A stretch of DNA of 64,000 nucleotides from Plut-88900 sp963668115. GTDB taxonomy: Bacteria > Chloroflexota > Dehalococcoidia > Plut-88900. The stretch lies in assembly GCA_963668115.1 (NCBI GenBank), contig OY764147.1, forward strand, positions 2,790,001 through 2,854,000. Direction: 5' to 3'. The position numbers and the translations under genes are program-made. Shown here in pieces: positions 17,135-25,892 of the stretch. Below the pieces are notes generated by a model. The model saw only the letters and a program-made list of their open reading frames with translations, did not search any database and was not told the DNA's origin. Numbering within the stretch: position 1 is the stretch's first letter; each line of letters opens with the position of its first letter.

Positions 17135-18133
17135 TTATGATCCGGAGGACGACCCGCCGGTCGCCCCTACGAGTTCCGAAACCGATGGGACGCCCCCGAG
17201 ACCGGAGGCATGGGTTATGGCTTTGATAATGGCACTGCTGAGGGCTCGGGCGGCGGCTGCACCGAAGGGTGTGACATCGGGGACAGGTGTGGCTTTGCCG
17301 GTGGATAGGGCGAATACGACGTCGCCGTCAAACATGGTGTGGGCGGGGCGGATGGCCAAAGCGAAGCCGTCGTGGGACATCTGGGCGAGCTTATTGGCCT
17401 GTTCTTTAGTGAGGGGGGCATCGGTGGCGACGACGGCGAGGGTAGTGTTTTGGAGGGCCGACGCCGCGACCGGTATTTTCACATTTTCGAGAAGGTCGAC
17501 GGTGTCCAGGAATTCGGCGTCGTCCGTTGACCGGGGGCCAGCGATGAGGGCGCCGGTATCGGGATTGACTATGCTGCCCAGGGCGTTGACGGAGACCAGG
17601 GCCCCGACGGTGTATTCACCCACGCGTCTGCTTGCGCAGCCGAGGCCACCCTTGACTGCGCGTTCCTGGCCGAGGGCCTTGCCGACGGTGGCACCGGTAC
17701 CCGCTCCGATGGAGCCTTGAATTGGGGCAGTGGAATCGGCGGAGGCGGAGGCCTGGTAGCCGTGCTCGGGGCGGGGGCGGACGGAGGGGTCTCCGATGGC
17801 GAGGTCGAACAGGATGGCCGAGGCGACTATGGGAACGACACCCACACCAACGGGATAGCCGACGCCCTGCTCTTCCAGCCAGGTCATCACACCATCGGCG
17901 GCGGCGAGGCCGTAGGCGCTGCCACCGCTGAGGACGACGGCGTGGGCTTCCTGGACGAGGTTGAGGGGTCGAAGGAGGTCGGTCTCACGGGTGCCGGGGG
18001 CTGCGCCCCGGACGTCGACGCCTGCCGTGGCGCCCTCAAGGGCGAGGACGACAGTGCAGCCCGTGACAGCGTCGGGGTCGGTGTAGTGACCGACCCTGAT
18101 ACCGGGTACGTCGGTTATCGTATCGTACAACAA
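17135..18133 (-). CDS. P1-family (DmpA-like) aminopeptidase/esterase
   Basis: 332 aa. The opening ITDVPGIRVGHYTDP, the internal VLSGGSAYGLAAADG and the GALVSVNALGSIVNPDTG region identify the P1 family, Ntn-type self-processing peptidases that cleave before a Ser within the last motif and hydrolyse N-terminal residues or amides. Ends in a Ser/Gly tail. The start is TTG at 18133 or the adjoining TTG at 18130. The only ribosome site, GAGGG, lies inside a perfect 10-bp hairpin, so translation may be structure-controlled. Upstream of panB-panC on the same strand with a small gap. Confidence 0.88.
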   Translation of the reverse strand: MLYDTITDVPGIRVGHYTDPDAVTGCTVVLALEGATAGVDVRGAAPGTRETDLLRPLNLVQEAHAVVLSGGSAYGLAAADGVMTWLEEQGVGYPVGVGVVPIVASAILFDLAIGDPSVRPRPEHGYQASASADSTAPIQGSIGAGTGATVGKALGQERAVKGGLGCASRRVGEYTVGALVSVNALGSIVNPDTGALIAGPRSTDDAEFLDTVDLLENVKIPVAASALQNTTLAVVATDAPLTKEQANKLAQMSHDGFALAIRPAHTMFDGDVVFALSTGKATPVPDVTPFGAAAARALSSAIIKAITHASGLGGVPSVSELVGATGGSSSGS

Positions 18134-18160
18134 ACCCTCGCAAACCGACCGCGAGGGTTT
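18132..18160 (-). promoter_or_regulatory. hairpin covering the ribosome site of the P1 peptidase gene
   Basis: Arms AAACCCTCGC and GCGAGGGTTT pair perfectly over 10 bp with a 9-base loop. On the minus strand the 3' arm contains GAGGG, and the TTG starts follow immediately, so the stem would hide the ribosome site. Confidence 0.5.
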
Positions 18161-18559
18161 ACAAGATGCTATTCAATGCCCGGTCCGGTTCTTGATGATA
18201 CCGGCCATTGGGCTTTTGTAGGAGTTTGCCCGGTAATGCTTACCGCCGCTCGCGGTCGGCTGCGAAGGGAATTGTACAGGGTGTTGGGTATCGGGTTCAA
18301 GGGGGATAGTGGCGGCCAATAAAGCTACGGCTTTGTGATAACCTATTGGGCGTCTGAAACCCAACCAAAGGGGCAATCACAGGCTGTGAAATCCGGAGTC
18401 GGGTGGAGAAAAACAAAAGCATACGTGGGCCGTAAAGCACGACGGGCTGATCTTTGCGTCGGGGTGGTGCGAACCGATTCAGTGGGAAGGCATGATCCTC
18501 GGGGAGGACGTCCCTAGTGAGCGCGGGCACCACATGGAGTGTAGGGATACTGAACGGCT
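18161..18559. other. spacer between divergent genes, with a possible small frame
   Basis: About 400 bases between the P1 peptidase (minus) and the NCS2 permease (plus). No gene with a canonical start is supported. One plus-strand frame runs from a TGA near 18387 to a TAA at 18573-18575, overlapping the permease start. It reads protein-like (TWAVKHDGLIFASGW, then a Trp/Glu-rich stretch) but has no ATG/GTG/TTG except a late ATG. It may be a decayed gene. Confidence 0.35.
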
Positions 18560-20302
18560 TTGGCTAGCGCTGTAAGCGAAAACGAGAACGTACGCTACGA
18601 ACCGGATGAGAAGCCTCCCTTTCCAGTAGCGCTCGGGGCGGGGGTGCAGGCGGCGGCTACCATCGTGGCGCCGGTGGTGTTGACCGTGGTGATCGTGGCG
18701 CGGATTGCGGACCAGCCTGAAAGCTACATCACCTGGGGGGTGTTTGCGGCCCTGCTGGTGAGCGGAATCACCACGACTCTCCAGGCGGTCAGGGTGGGGC
18801 GGGTTGGGTCGGGGCACGTGCTGATCATGGGCACGTCGGGGGCGTTTATAGCCGTGTGCGTGGCGGCGCTGACGGAGGCCGGCCCCTCGACAATGGCGGG
18901 CCTCATCGTCATCTCCTCTCTGTTCCAGTTCGTCCTGGCGTCCCGGCTATCGCTATTGCGGCGGATATTCACGCCAGTGGTTTCGGGTACGGTGATCATG
19001 TTGATTGCGGCCACGGTGATGCCTGTGCTATTCGACACCCTAACGGCAGTGCCGGAGGGCACATCGGGAGCGGCTGCTCCGGTATCAGCTGGTGTGACCA
19101 TCCTGGTGGTTACAGGAATGGTGTTGAGGGCGCCACCGGCCTGGCGGCTGTGGTCACCCATTATCGGGATAGCAGTGGGGTCCATAGCGGGTGCGCCCTT
19201 CGGGCTGTACGACGTGGACCAGGTGCTGGACGCTTCATGGGTGGGCGCTCCGGTGGGGTCGTGGCCGGGGATAGACGTTACACCGGGCCAGGAGTTCTGG
19301 GCACTGCTCCCTGCGTTCGTGGTGGTGACGATAGTGGGTGCGATCGAGACAGTGGGGGACGGGGTGGCGATTCAGCGGGTGTCGCAGCGGAGGCCGCGGG
19401 CGACGGACTTCCGGGTGGTGCAGGGCGCCCTGAACGCCGACGGTATGGGGAACTTGCTCTCGGGTCTCGGGGGGACTTTGCCGAACACGACTTATTCGTC
19501 GAGCATTGCGCTGGCCGAGGTTACGGGGATTTCCGCGCGTAGGGTAGGCGTTATCATTGGCGCCGTATTCGTGGTGGTGGCCTTCTTCCCGAAGTTTGCG
19601 GCGCTGTTGATCGCCATCCCGGCACCCGTGGCCGCCGCCTACATCACGGTACTCATCGGTATGCTTTTCGTGCAGGGGATGAAAATCGTGATCCAGGATG
19701 GGGTAGACCATCGGAAGGCTGTCGTGGCGGGGGTGTCGTTCTGGCTGGGAACGGGTTTCCAGAATGGGTGGATATTCTCGGATATGTTGGGCGATGGCTT
19801 CCTGAGTGTTCTGCTGGGCAACGGCATGACCTCGGGGGCGATGGTGGCGGTAGCTATGATGGCATTCCTGGAACTCACGGGCCCCCGGCGCAAAAGGATG
19901 CGTACCGTCCTGGACATGGAAGCCCTGCCCAAGTTGATGGACTTTCTGAGGGGCTTTGCATCGAAGGCCGGATGGGATGATGCGTCGGTGAAGCGGCTGG
20001 CGCTGGTGGGGGAGGAGACCCTGACCAGCCTGCTTTCCGTGGAACGGGAAGAGGGAACGGACAAGCCGCGGCGTTTGCACGTGAGCGCACGGGCGTCGGG
20101 GAGAGGGGCAGAGCTGGAGTTCGTGGCGGCGGCGGGGGAGGAGAACCTGGAAGACCGGCTGGCCTACATGGGGGAGACGCCGGACATATCGGAAGATCGA
20201 GAGATATCCTTCCGGCTGCTGCGGCATTACGCTTCGTCGGTGCACCACCAGAAATACCATGGGGTTGACGTGGTGACGGTGCAGGTGGACGGGCCGAGGT
20301 AG
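18560..20302 (+). CDS. NCS2 (xanthine/uracil-type) permease with C-terminal degenerate ATPase-like domain
   Basis: 580 aa. Residues about 20-440 form a nucleobase:cation symporter-2 transporter with some 12-14 helices; motifs include GIDVTPGQEFWALLPAFVVVTIVGAIETVGDGVAIQ and GTLPNTTYSSSIALAEVTG, the substrate-site region. From about 450 to 580 comes a soluble domain: a helix LPKLMDFLRGFASKAG, then LALVGEETLTSLL where an N-box is expected, and SFRLLRHYASSVHHQ near the end. This resembles an RsbW-type HATPase fold, but the N-box Asn and the DxGxG loop are missing, so it probably does not bind ATP normally. Starts with TTG; substrate unproved. Confidence 0.85.
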   Translation: MASAVSENENVRYEPDEKPPFPVALGAGVQAAATIVAPVVLTVVIVARIADQPESYITWGVFAALLVSGITTTLQAVRVGRVGSGHVLIMGTSGAFIAVCVAALTEAGPSTMAGLIVISSLFQFVLASRLSLLRRIFTPVVSGTVIMLIAATVMPVLFDTLTAVPEGTSGAAAPVSAGVTILVVTGMVLRAPPAWRLWSPIIGIAVGSIAGAPFGLYDVDQVLDASWVGAPVGSWPGIDVTPGQEFWALLPAFVVVTIVGAIETVGDGVAIQRVSQRRPRATDFRVVQGALNADGMGNLLSGLGGTLPNTTYSSSIALAEVTGISARRVGVIIGAVFVVVAFFPKFAALLIAIPAPVAAAYITVLIGMLFVQGMKIVIQDGVDHRKAVVAGVSFWLGTGFQNGWIFSDMLGDGFLSVLLGNGMTSGAMVAVAMMAFLELTGPRRKRMRTVLDMEALPKLMDFLRGFASKAGWDDASVKRLALVGEETLTSLLSVEREEGTDKPRRLHVSARASGRGAELEFVAAAGEENLEDRLAYMGETPDISEDREISFRLLRHYASSVHHQKYHGVDVVTVQVDGPR

Positions 20303-20394
20303 GGAGTCCTCGTGGCGGGGGAGGGGAGCACCCTCTCCCAGCAAGAGGGTTCCGCATAACTGGTCTCCTGGCACTCGAATCACCCTCACCCTAG

Positions 20395-20480
20395 CCCTCT
20401 CCCCTCAAGGGAGAGGGGATTGGACCACCCCGCCCATTCCGCTCTTGAGACCCTTCGACTTCGCTCAGGGCGAGCGGAAT
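20395..20480. repeat. two intergenic hairpins downstream of glnS and the permease
   Basis: First hairpin: CCCTCTCCC and GGGAGAGGG (20395-20417). Second: ATTCCGCTC and GAGCGGAAT (20436-20480), with further pairing inside. They sit between convergent genes and may terminate both. A similar GAGCGGAATGCCCCACCC string recurs at 13861. Confidence 0.6.
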
Positions 20481-20503
20481 GCCCCACCCAGCGGAGATGA
20501 ATG

Positions 20504-22189
20504 CTAGGACTTGCGGGGGGTGCCGCCAGACTTGATCTTGGCCCAGGTGTCCCTGAGGGTAACGGTGCGGTTGAAGACTAAGGAGCCGAGCGTGGAATCC
20601 TGGTCTACGGCGAAGTAGCCGAGGCGTTCGAACTGGAAGCGATCTCCGGGTTTGGCGTTGGCGATGGAGGGTTCGAGCCTGGCGTTTGGGGTGACCTGGA
20701 GGGAGTGGGGGTTGAGGGTGGAGAGGAAGTCGGGCTCTTCGTCGGGGCGTTCAGAGGTGAAGAGGTGCTCGTAGAGGCGGACCTCGGCGGTCAGGGCGTG
20801 GGCCGCGGAGACCCAGTGGATTGTGCCCTTCACCTTGCGTCCATCGGGGGACTGGCCGCCTCGGGTGGCGGGGTCGTAGGTGCAGCGCAGCTCGACCATT
20901 TCACCTGAGTCGTCCTTCACTACCTCTTTGCAGGTGATGAAGTAGCCGTAGCGGAGGCGGACTTCGCGGCCGGGGGCGAGGCGGAAGAATTTTCGGGGCG
21001 GGTCTTCCATGAAGTCATCACGTTCGATGTAGAGCTCCCGGGAGAAGGGCAGCTGACGGGTCCCGGCGCCCGGGTCTTCGGGGTTGTTGACGGCGTCCAG
21101 GTGCTCGACCTGCCCCTCCGGGTAGTTTTCGATGACCACCCTCAGAGGGTTGAGGACGCCCAGCACCCGGGGAGCGGTCGCGTTGAGGTGGTCGCGGATG
21201 GCGTGTTCGAGGAGGGATATCTCGATGACGTTCTGTCGCTTGGCAACGCCGACCAGGTCGCAGAAGCGGCGGATGGCCTCGGGGGTGTAGCCGCGGCGGC
21301 GTAGGCCGGCGAGGGTGGGCATGCGAGGGTCGTCCCAGCCGCGGACGTGGCCCTCGTTGACCAGTTGGGCGAGCTTGCGCTTGCTCATCACGGTATGGCT
21401 GAGGTTGAGGCGGGCGAACTCGATCTGCTGGGGGTGGTAGACGTCCAGGGAGTCTAGGAGCCAGTCGTAGAGGGGTCGGTGGTCTTCGTACTCCATGGTG
21501 CAGATGGAGTGGGTGACGCCTTCAATGGAGTCGGACTGACCGTGGGCGAAGTCATACATGGGGTAGATGACCCACTTATCGCCGGTGCGGTGATGGGGCG
21601 TCTTGAGGACGCGGTAGAGGACGGGGTCCCGCATGTTGATGTTGCCCGACGCCATGTCGATCCTGGCACGGAGGACACGCCGGCCCTCGTCGACCTCACC
21701 ATTTTTCATGCCCTGGAAGAGGGTGAGGTTCTCTTCGACGGAGCGGCTGCGGTAGGGACTCTCGACGCCGGGCTGGGTGAGGGTGCCGCGGTACTGGCGG
21801 ACCTGGTCGGGGTCGAGGTCGTCGACGTAGGCCATGCCCTTCCGGATGAGGTCGATGGCGAATTCGTAGAGCTTGTCGAAGTGGTCGGAGGCGAAGTAGA
21901 GGTGGTCGCCCCATTCCCAGCCGAGCCATCGGACGTCCTCCAAGATGCCGTCGACGAACTCCTCTTCCTCCCTGGCGGGGTTGGTGTCGTCGAAGCGCAT
22001 GTGGCAGCGGCCGCCGTACTCCTGGGCGAGGCCGAAGTTGAGGCACATGGACTTGGCGTGGCCGATGTGGAGGTAGCCGTTGGGCTCGGGGGGGAAGCGG
22101 GTGACGACCTGGCCGCCGAACCTGCCGGAGGCGTTGTCGGCCTCAACGGCGGAACGGACGAAGTCGAGGGAGGGTTTGGGTTGAGTCAT
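20504..22189 (-). CDS. glnS: glutaminyl-tRNA synthetase
   Basis: 561 aa. Class I aminoacyl-tRNA synthetase charging tRNA-Gln. Motifs: PPEPNGYLHIGHAKSMCLNF (HIGH) near residue 33, RFDDTNPAREEEEF, and VMSKRKLAQLV (KMSKS equivalent) around 265. The C-terminal half has the beta-barrel anticodon-binding domains (RELYIERDDFMEDPPRKFFRLAPGREVRLRYGY). Length is typical. Its presence suggests direct glutaminylation rather than only the GatCAB route. Single gene on the minus strand, preceded by the long repeat-rich spacer. Confidence 0.97.
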   Translation of the reverse strand: MTQPKPSLDFVRSAVEADNASGRFGGQVVTRFPPEPNGYLHIGHAKSMCLNFGLAQEYGGRCHMRFDDTNPAREEEEFVDGILEDVRWLGWEWGDHLYFASDHFDKLYEFAIDLIRKGMAYVDDLDPDQVRQYRGTLTQPGVESPYRSRSVEENLTLFQGMKNGEVDEGRRVLRARIDMASGNINMRDPVLYRVLKTPHHRTGDKWVIYPMYDFAHGQSDSIEGVTHSICTMEYEDHRPLYDWLLDSLDVYHPQQIEFARLNLSHTVMSKRKLAQLVNEGHVRGWDDPRMPTLAGLRRRGYTPEAIRRFCDLVGVAKRQNVIEISLLEHAIRDHLNATAPRVLGVLNPLRVVIENYPEGQVEHLDAVNNPEDPGAGTRQLPFSRELYIERDDFMEDPPRKFFRLAPGREVRLRYGYFITCKEVVKDDSGEMVELRCTYDPATRGGQSPDGRKVKGTIHWVSAAHALTAEVRLYEHLFTSERPDEEPDFLSTLNPHSLQVTPNARLEPSIANAKPGDRFQFERLGYFAVDQDSTLGSLVFNRTVTLRDTWAKIKSGGTPRKS

Positions 22190-22357
22190 GGCGGTGTCGG
22201 GGGTTTGGATGCCGACACATTATAGTCGGGTGGGGGATTGATTGAACATTGATTGAACTCGTAGCTGTTTTGATTGAACGACGCCTGGAGGGATTTTCTG
22301 GGGATTTCGCGTGGGGTGGGGGCTTGCCTCCAGTTTGATACTGAGGAGAATAGGACG

Positions 22358-22392
22358 CCCCACCCCAGATTCCTCGCGGGGCATCGGAATGA
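22358..22392. repeat. intergenic hairpin repeat, copy 3
   Basis: CCCCAGATTCCTCGCGGGGC followed by ATCGGAATGACAG: same family as the copy at 13890, with imperfect arms. A near-identical form recurs at 33038-33084. Confidence 0.6.
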
Positions 22393-22550
22393 CAGAGTGA
22401 AGGGTGTCGTATTGGAGGGCATACGAGGCCGGTTGGCAGTGCGTGGGATGCCCCACCACCCCACCCCGGGAGGGCAGGCACGAGGCCTGCCTCTACGGGG
22501 GAGGAGGAGGGGATGGGGTGAGTTGCAGGGTTGTGGGTGATTGTTCCGGA

Positions 22551-22607
22551 GGGATGGATTCACGCCATAGGCGCATCTTCGACCTGCCTCCGCAGGAATG
22601 ACGATAG
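22551..22607. repeat. intergenic hairpin repeat, copy 4 (long form)
   Basis: Begins GGGATGGATTCACGCC and ends CCGCAGGAATGACG, with an insert CATAGGCGCATCTTCGACCT that also appears at 33045-33066 and partly near 34953-34976. Confidence 0.6.
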
Positions 22608-22747
22608 TAAGGGCGGGAATGGCGGACAAGGAAGGGTGGGGGTGGAAGGTCCCGGACGGTTTGTGCAGGAAGTCGGCGACGCCTGTTCCGATGCGGGGTG
22701 TCCGCCCCCGGGGACGGTCTACACCGGCGTCGACTCTGCGACAGCCC

Positions 22748-23071
22748 CATACTCCCGAGAGGACGTGGACGAGACGCGAGAAATTCTCGCTCTGGGGCAG
22801 TCTCGCCCACCGGAAGTGCTCTACCACCCTGGGGGATGGGAGCGGAGACCCGTGACCGGCGTTCGTAGTCGGAAATTCTCCGGTTGTGACGACGGTGGAA
22901 TCCTTGCCCCATACTTCCGATAGGGTATGGACGAGACGCGAGAAATTCTCGCTCTGGGGCAGTCTCGCCCACCGGAAGTGCTCTACCACCCTGAGGGATG
23001 GGAGCGTAGACTCGTGACCGGCGTTCATAGACCGGAGCTTGCCGATGGTGACGACGGTGGAGTCCGAGAGG
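22748..23071. repeat. 162-bp tandem repeat, two copies
   Basis: Two head-to-tail copies with period 162 bases, judged from the exact string GAGACGCGAGAAATTCTCGC at 22771 and again at 22933. About 65 bases after that string are nearly identical between copies, the flanks less so. Each unit contains the palindrome GCGAGA-AAT-TCTCGC. The period is a multiple of three, so the surrounding frame stays open on the minus strand. Confidence 0.85.
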
Positions 23072-23625
23072 GGCGCTGTGGCCCAATGGAGCATCTTGAC
23101 ACCGTGCTCCTGAGCGTCGCCTGACGGGGCGAAACCGTTGCGACCTATGAGTGGGGCGCTCACCTGGCAGTTACCCTCTCTAAGGGCCTGCCTTGATTTG
23201 TCCGGGGACCTTCCATTCGTGGGGCGGGACGGTGATAGATCGCTGCGAAGGTCTAGGCGTTTGGCCTTTGGGCAGCGCTTGTTGTGGGTGTTGGGGTGCA
23301 GGATGTGAGGTGGAAAGAGAGTGAGGAGGAGGCGCGTGTCGAGGGCCGGGCGTTGGGATGCCGGTCGGGTGCGACGGGGTCTATGCAGGCCGGTGCGGCT
23401 CATGGGACTCCTATAGTTCCACCTTTCCTGATGTAGGCCCGACGTGGCGTGTCGGGGCCATAGACATTAGTTTAGCACACGTATTTGATAATGCAATAGG
23501 TGGGAATGGAGTTTGGGGGGAGGGGATGCCGCTCCATCCCACGCCGGGGAGGGTGCCCACGAGGGACGCCCCTACGGAGGAAAGTGAGGGGGGTGGATTG
23601 CTAGGATGGAGGTGATTATTCAGGA

Positions 23626-23660
23626 GGGATGGATTCCTGCCTCCGCAGGAATGACGGTGT
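23626..23660. repeat. intergenic hairpin repeat, copy 5
   Basis: GGATGGATTCCTGCCTCCGCAGGAATGACGG, with arms ATTCCTGC and GCAGGAAT. Confidence 0.65.
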
Positions 23661-23855
23661 AAGGTGGGTGGGGCTGATGGGGGAGAGGGGTGGGCGGAGT
23701 GGATGGTGAATATCGAGGTGAGTTGCGAGACCTGCACCCCACCTCCCCAGATCCCTCACTGCCGTTCGGAATGACATTGGGAGTTGGGGGTGGGTTTCGG
23801 GGAACGGGGTGAGGGGTTGGAGGGGCGTGGGCCACCCCCTGCCCCACGGGGATGG

Positions 23856-23879
23856 ATTCCCGTGTCGGGGCACGGGAAT
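23856..23879. repeat. intergenic hairpin repeat, copy 6
   Basis: Perfect 9-bp arms ATTCCCGTG and CACGGGAAT around TCGGGG, then GACGG. The 24-base core is identical to the copy at 26146-26169. Confidence 0.75.
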
Positions 23880-23930
23880 GACGGGTTAAAAGTGGCGGGG
23901 ATGACGAAGAGGGGAGGGGGAGGGAAGAAC

Positions 23931-23968
23931 AGAGGCCCACGTGGGTGCGCTGACCCACGTGGGCCTCT
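23931..23968 (-). terminator. strong hairpin, probable terminator
   Basis: Perfect 16-bp stem (AGAGGCCCACGTGGGT and its complement) with a GCGCTG loop, 42 bases beyond the stop of the membrane-protein gene at 24010. The sequence after it on the minus strand is pyrimidine-rich but not a pure T run. Confidence 0.65.
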
Positions 23969-24009
23969 GGTTCAGTACCGGGGGGAGGGGGCTAGCCTTT
24001 CTGCTATGT

Positions 24010-24690
24010 CTATTTCCATAGGTCGGGGTCGGGGCGTTTCATCAGACCTAAGCCCAGATAGCCATACCAGATTACCAGCAGCACGTAGAAGCCCCGAGCG
24101 AGGCTGATAAAGGTGTCATGGGCGTCGTTGCTGAGTATGGCAATTACGAAGAAGACCATTACCGCCAAGCTGACAAGGGAAGCCAGCAGGGAGATTATCC
24201 GGTTGAAGTCTTCTCTCGTGGAGAGGCCCAAGGCGAAAATGAAACCGCCAAACCCCACCGCAATTCCACCGGCGTAGAAGATCGCAAAGCCGATGTTGAA
24301 GACGGGAATGCTTTCCGTAACCTGGGCATCGGTCTGGGCATCGGCGAGAATGAAGTCCGTACCGCCGGCTAGAATCCAGCCGGTCAGTCCGACCAGGAGG
24401 ATGAAGAAGCCCATCTGAACCAACCCCTTGCCGTTGCCCTTCAAGGTCACGTTCCTCATCAGGGCATAGAGGCCCGACAGGATCAGGGCGAGTCCAAGAA
24501 TTATCCCCATGTTGGCTACATTGGTCAGTGCGGGGTTGCCACTCTTGGCGGTTATGTTGCCGACAGCGTCCGACACGTCGGCACTGTCTATCAGCAGCCC
24601 ACCCGGCTCCACCAGGAAGAAGATGAAAGCGATTATCGGGCCAAATATGAGGGACAGGCCCGCTAATCGATTGACGGCAATTGTGCCCAT
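24010..24690 (-). CDS. six-helix membrane protein of unknown function
   Basis: 226 aa starting at ATG 24690, which has an excellent AAGGAGG site; the longer frame to 24942 overlaps the neighbouring lipoprotein gene and is rejected. Hydrophobic segments at about 8-30, 58-80, 93-117, 131-158, 165-187 and 194-216. No motif I can name; general layout resembles DUF4386-like proteins, but this is only a guess. It lies 57 bases after the stop of a lipoprotein gene on the same strand and ends before a strong hairpin, so the pair may be one transcript. Confidence 0.75.
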   Translation of the reverse strand: MGTIAVNRLAGLSLIFGPIIAFIFFLVEPGGLLIDSADVSDAVGNITAKSGNPALTNVANMGIILGLALILSGLYALMRNVTLKGNGKGLVQMGFFILLVGLTGWILAGGTDFILADAQTDAQVTESIPVFNIGFAIFYAGGIAVGFGGFIFALGLSTREDFNRIISLLASLVSLAVMVFFVIAILSNDAHDTFISLARGFYVLLVIWYGYLGLGLMKRPDPDLWK

Positions 24691-24746
24691 GTTCAGACCT
24701 CCTTCGGATATCGGGGGTTTGCCTGCCATTGCAGTTTTTCGGGGGG

Positions 24747-25892
24747 TTATGGGCCCAGAAGGGTAAAGACGAGCTCCTGGAATGCGTCCAACTCTCCCGC
24801 GTTCATGCACCCGATGAGGGCCAGGGTGGCATCGGCCAGTTGGACGAAGCCTTCCGGAGACATAGCCGTCGGATCGATTACGGCTTGATTGAGCAGTCCG
24901 CCGAAAAGATTGCCGTGCTCCCCGGTAAACTCGATGACGCATGCGAGCGAGTCGGGGTGGGTAATGCCGACGCCATTAGCCAGGATATGGGCGTCTATGA
25001 GGCTAAAGGTATCGGGGGATACGCAAGACGCTATCTGAGGTACGGCAGTTGCGATAGCAGTTGCGACTTCGGTTTCGGCGACGGTGGAGGCATTGGCGAT
25101 CATGGTCAAGAGGGGCTCCGGGAGGGTGGTTTGCAGGCAAGCCATCTCGTCTTCGGGGAGGACGGCCAGGAGCTGCTGTCCGCTGAAAAGAGGCGCTTGA
25201 TAGTCAAAAGAGGCGTCGGGGTCAGTGTTGAACGCCAAGGTCGCCAGCATAGCCAGCTTGCCGGGGTAGTCGAAGCATTCGTACATGTCCAGGATAGAGG
25301 CCTGGCCCGTGCCGGAAGCGGCGTCTTCCACACCGAGGGTAATGTGAGCCAACATGGGACTGTCATTGAACAGGTCCGTAGCGCAGCCAAGGGAATGATC
25401 GGACAGTCCGCCCAGCTTGACACTGATCAGTCCGGCGCTGAACGCGGCCAGATTGTCACTCTCCAGACAAGCAACGAAGAGGCCGGGAGAGCGCTCATCG
25501 GCGGCCAGCATCACAAACAGGGGTACGGTCTGGAAGAGCTGGTAATTGGCGTCTCCCGCCGTGGAACTGATACACGCGGCCTCGGCCTCGGAGATGTGGG
25601 CGATCACCTCTCCCCCTGTGGTGTCCGGTGTTATCCTCAGGTCCCTCATGGACATGGCCGGTGCGGCGGGTTCGGGTGTGGGTTCCGGCGCGGCGGTTGG
25701 GGGTACGGGTGTGGCCGTGGGAACCGGGGTGGTAGTGGGAACCGGGGTGGTAGTGGGAACCGGGGTGGTAGTGGGAACCGGGGTGGCGGTCGGTTCCGGG
25801 GTGGGGTCTGAGGCGCAGGCGGCTATGACGAGGAGAGCGAGCAATACAGCGGCGACGCCGAGCCATCGGTTCTTCGGGATACGTGATTTCAT
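24747..25892 (-). CDS. Pro/Thr-linker lipoprotein with internal Cys-containing repeats
   Basis: 381 aa. Signal peptide with lipobox VIAAC (Cys about 26), then a linker of repeated TPVPTT units (about 32-75), then roughly 300 residues of mostly helical sequence. That part shows a loose repeat in which a Cys follows an acidic or hydrophobic helix (AEAACISS, LFVACLES, MYECFDY, MACLQTT, IASCVSP, LACVIEF, LIGCMNA). The regular Cys spacing suggests several disulphides or a repeated helical-hairpin module. No known family recognised. The linker is encoded by an 18-bp tandem repeat and may vary in length. Confidence 0.75.
   Translation of the reverse strand: MKSRIPKNRWLGVAAVLLALLVIAACASDPTPEPTATPVPTTTPVPTTTPVPTTTPVPTATPVPPTAAPEPTPEPAAPAMSMRDLRITPDTTGGEVIAHISEAEAACISSTAGDANYQLFQTVPLFVMLAADERSPGLFVACLESDNLAAFSAGLISVKLGGLSDHSLGCATDLFNDSPMLAHITLGVEDAASGTGQASILDMYECFDYPGKLAMLATLAFNTDPDASFDYQAPLFSGQQLLAVLPEDEMACLQTTLPEPLLTMIANASTVAETEVATAIATAVPQIASCVSPDTFSLIDAHILANGVGITHPDSLACVIEFTGEHGNLFGGLLNQAVIDPTAMSPEGFVQLADATLALIGCMNAGELDAFQELVFTLLGP
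25717..25790. repeat. 18-bp minisatellite in the lipoprotein linker
   Basis: About four tandem copies of GTGGGAACCGGGGTGGTA, coding (minus strand) for TPVPTT units. The copies are almost exact, which points to recent slippage. Confidence 0.85.

Larger units (their letters stand above)
22190..24009. other. 1.8-kb repeat-rich region without a convincing gene
   Basis: An unbroken minus-strand frame of 405 codons spans 22186-23403, but it runs through hairpin repeats, a 162-bp tandem repeat and the start of glnS, and its product is low-complexity and rich in Arg/Pro/Ser. I do not regard it as a real protein. The region contains at least five copies of the GGATTC...GGAATGAC hairpin family and ends with a strong hairpin at 23931-23968. 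Confidence 0.6.

Noticed and set aside
18161..18559. Purine-type riboswitch ahead of the NCS2 permease.
   Set aside because: I could not find the conserved loop and junction bases of the purine aptamer.
22186..23403. Open frame of 405 codons on the minus strand.
   Set aside because: It runs through hairpin repeats and a tandem repeat, has no known domain, and overlaps the glnS start. Likely an artefact of GC-rich sequence.
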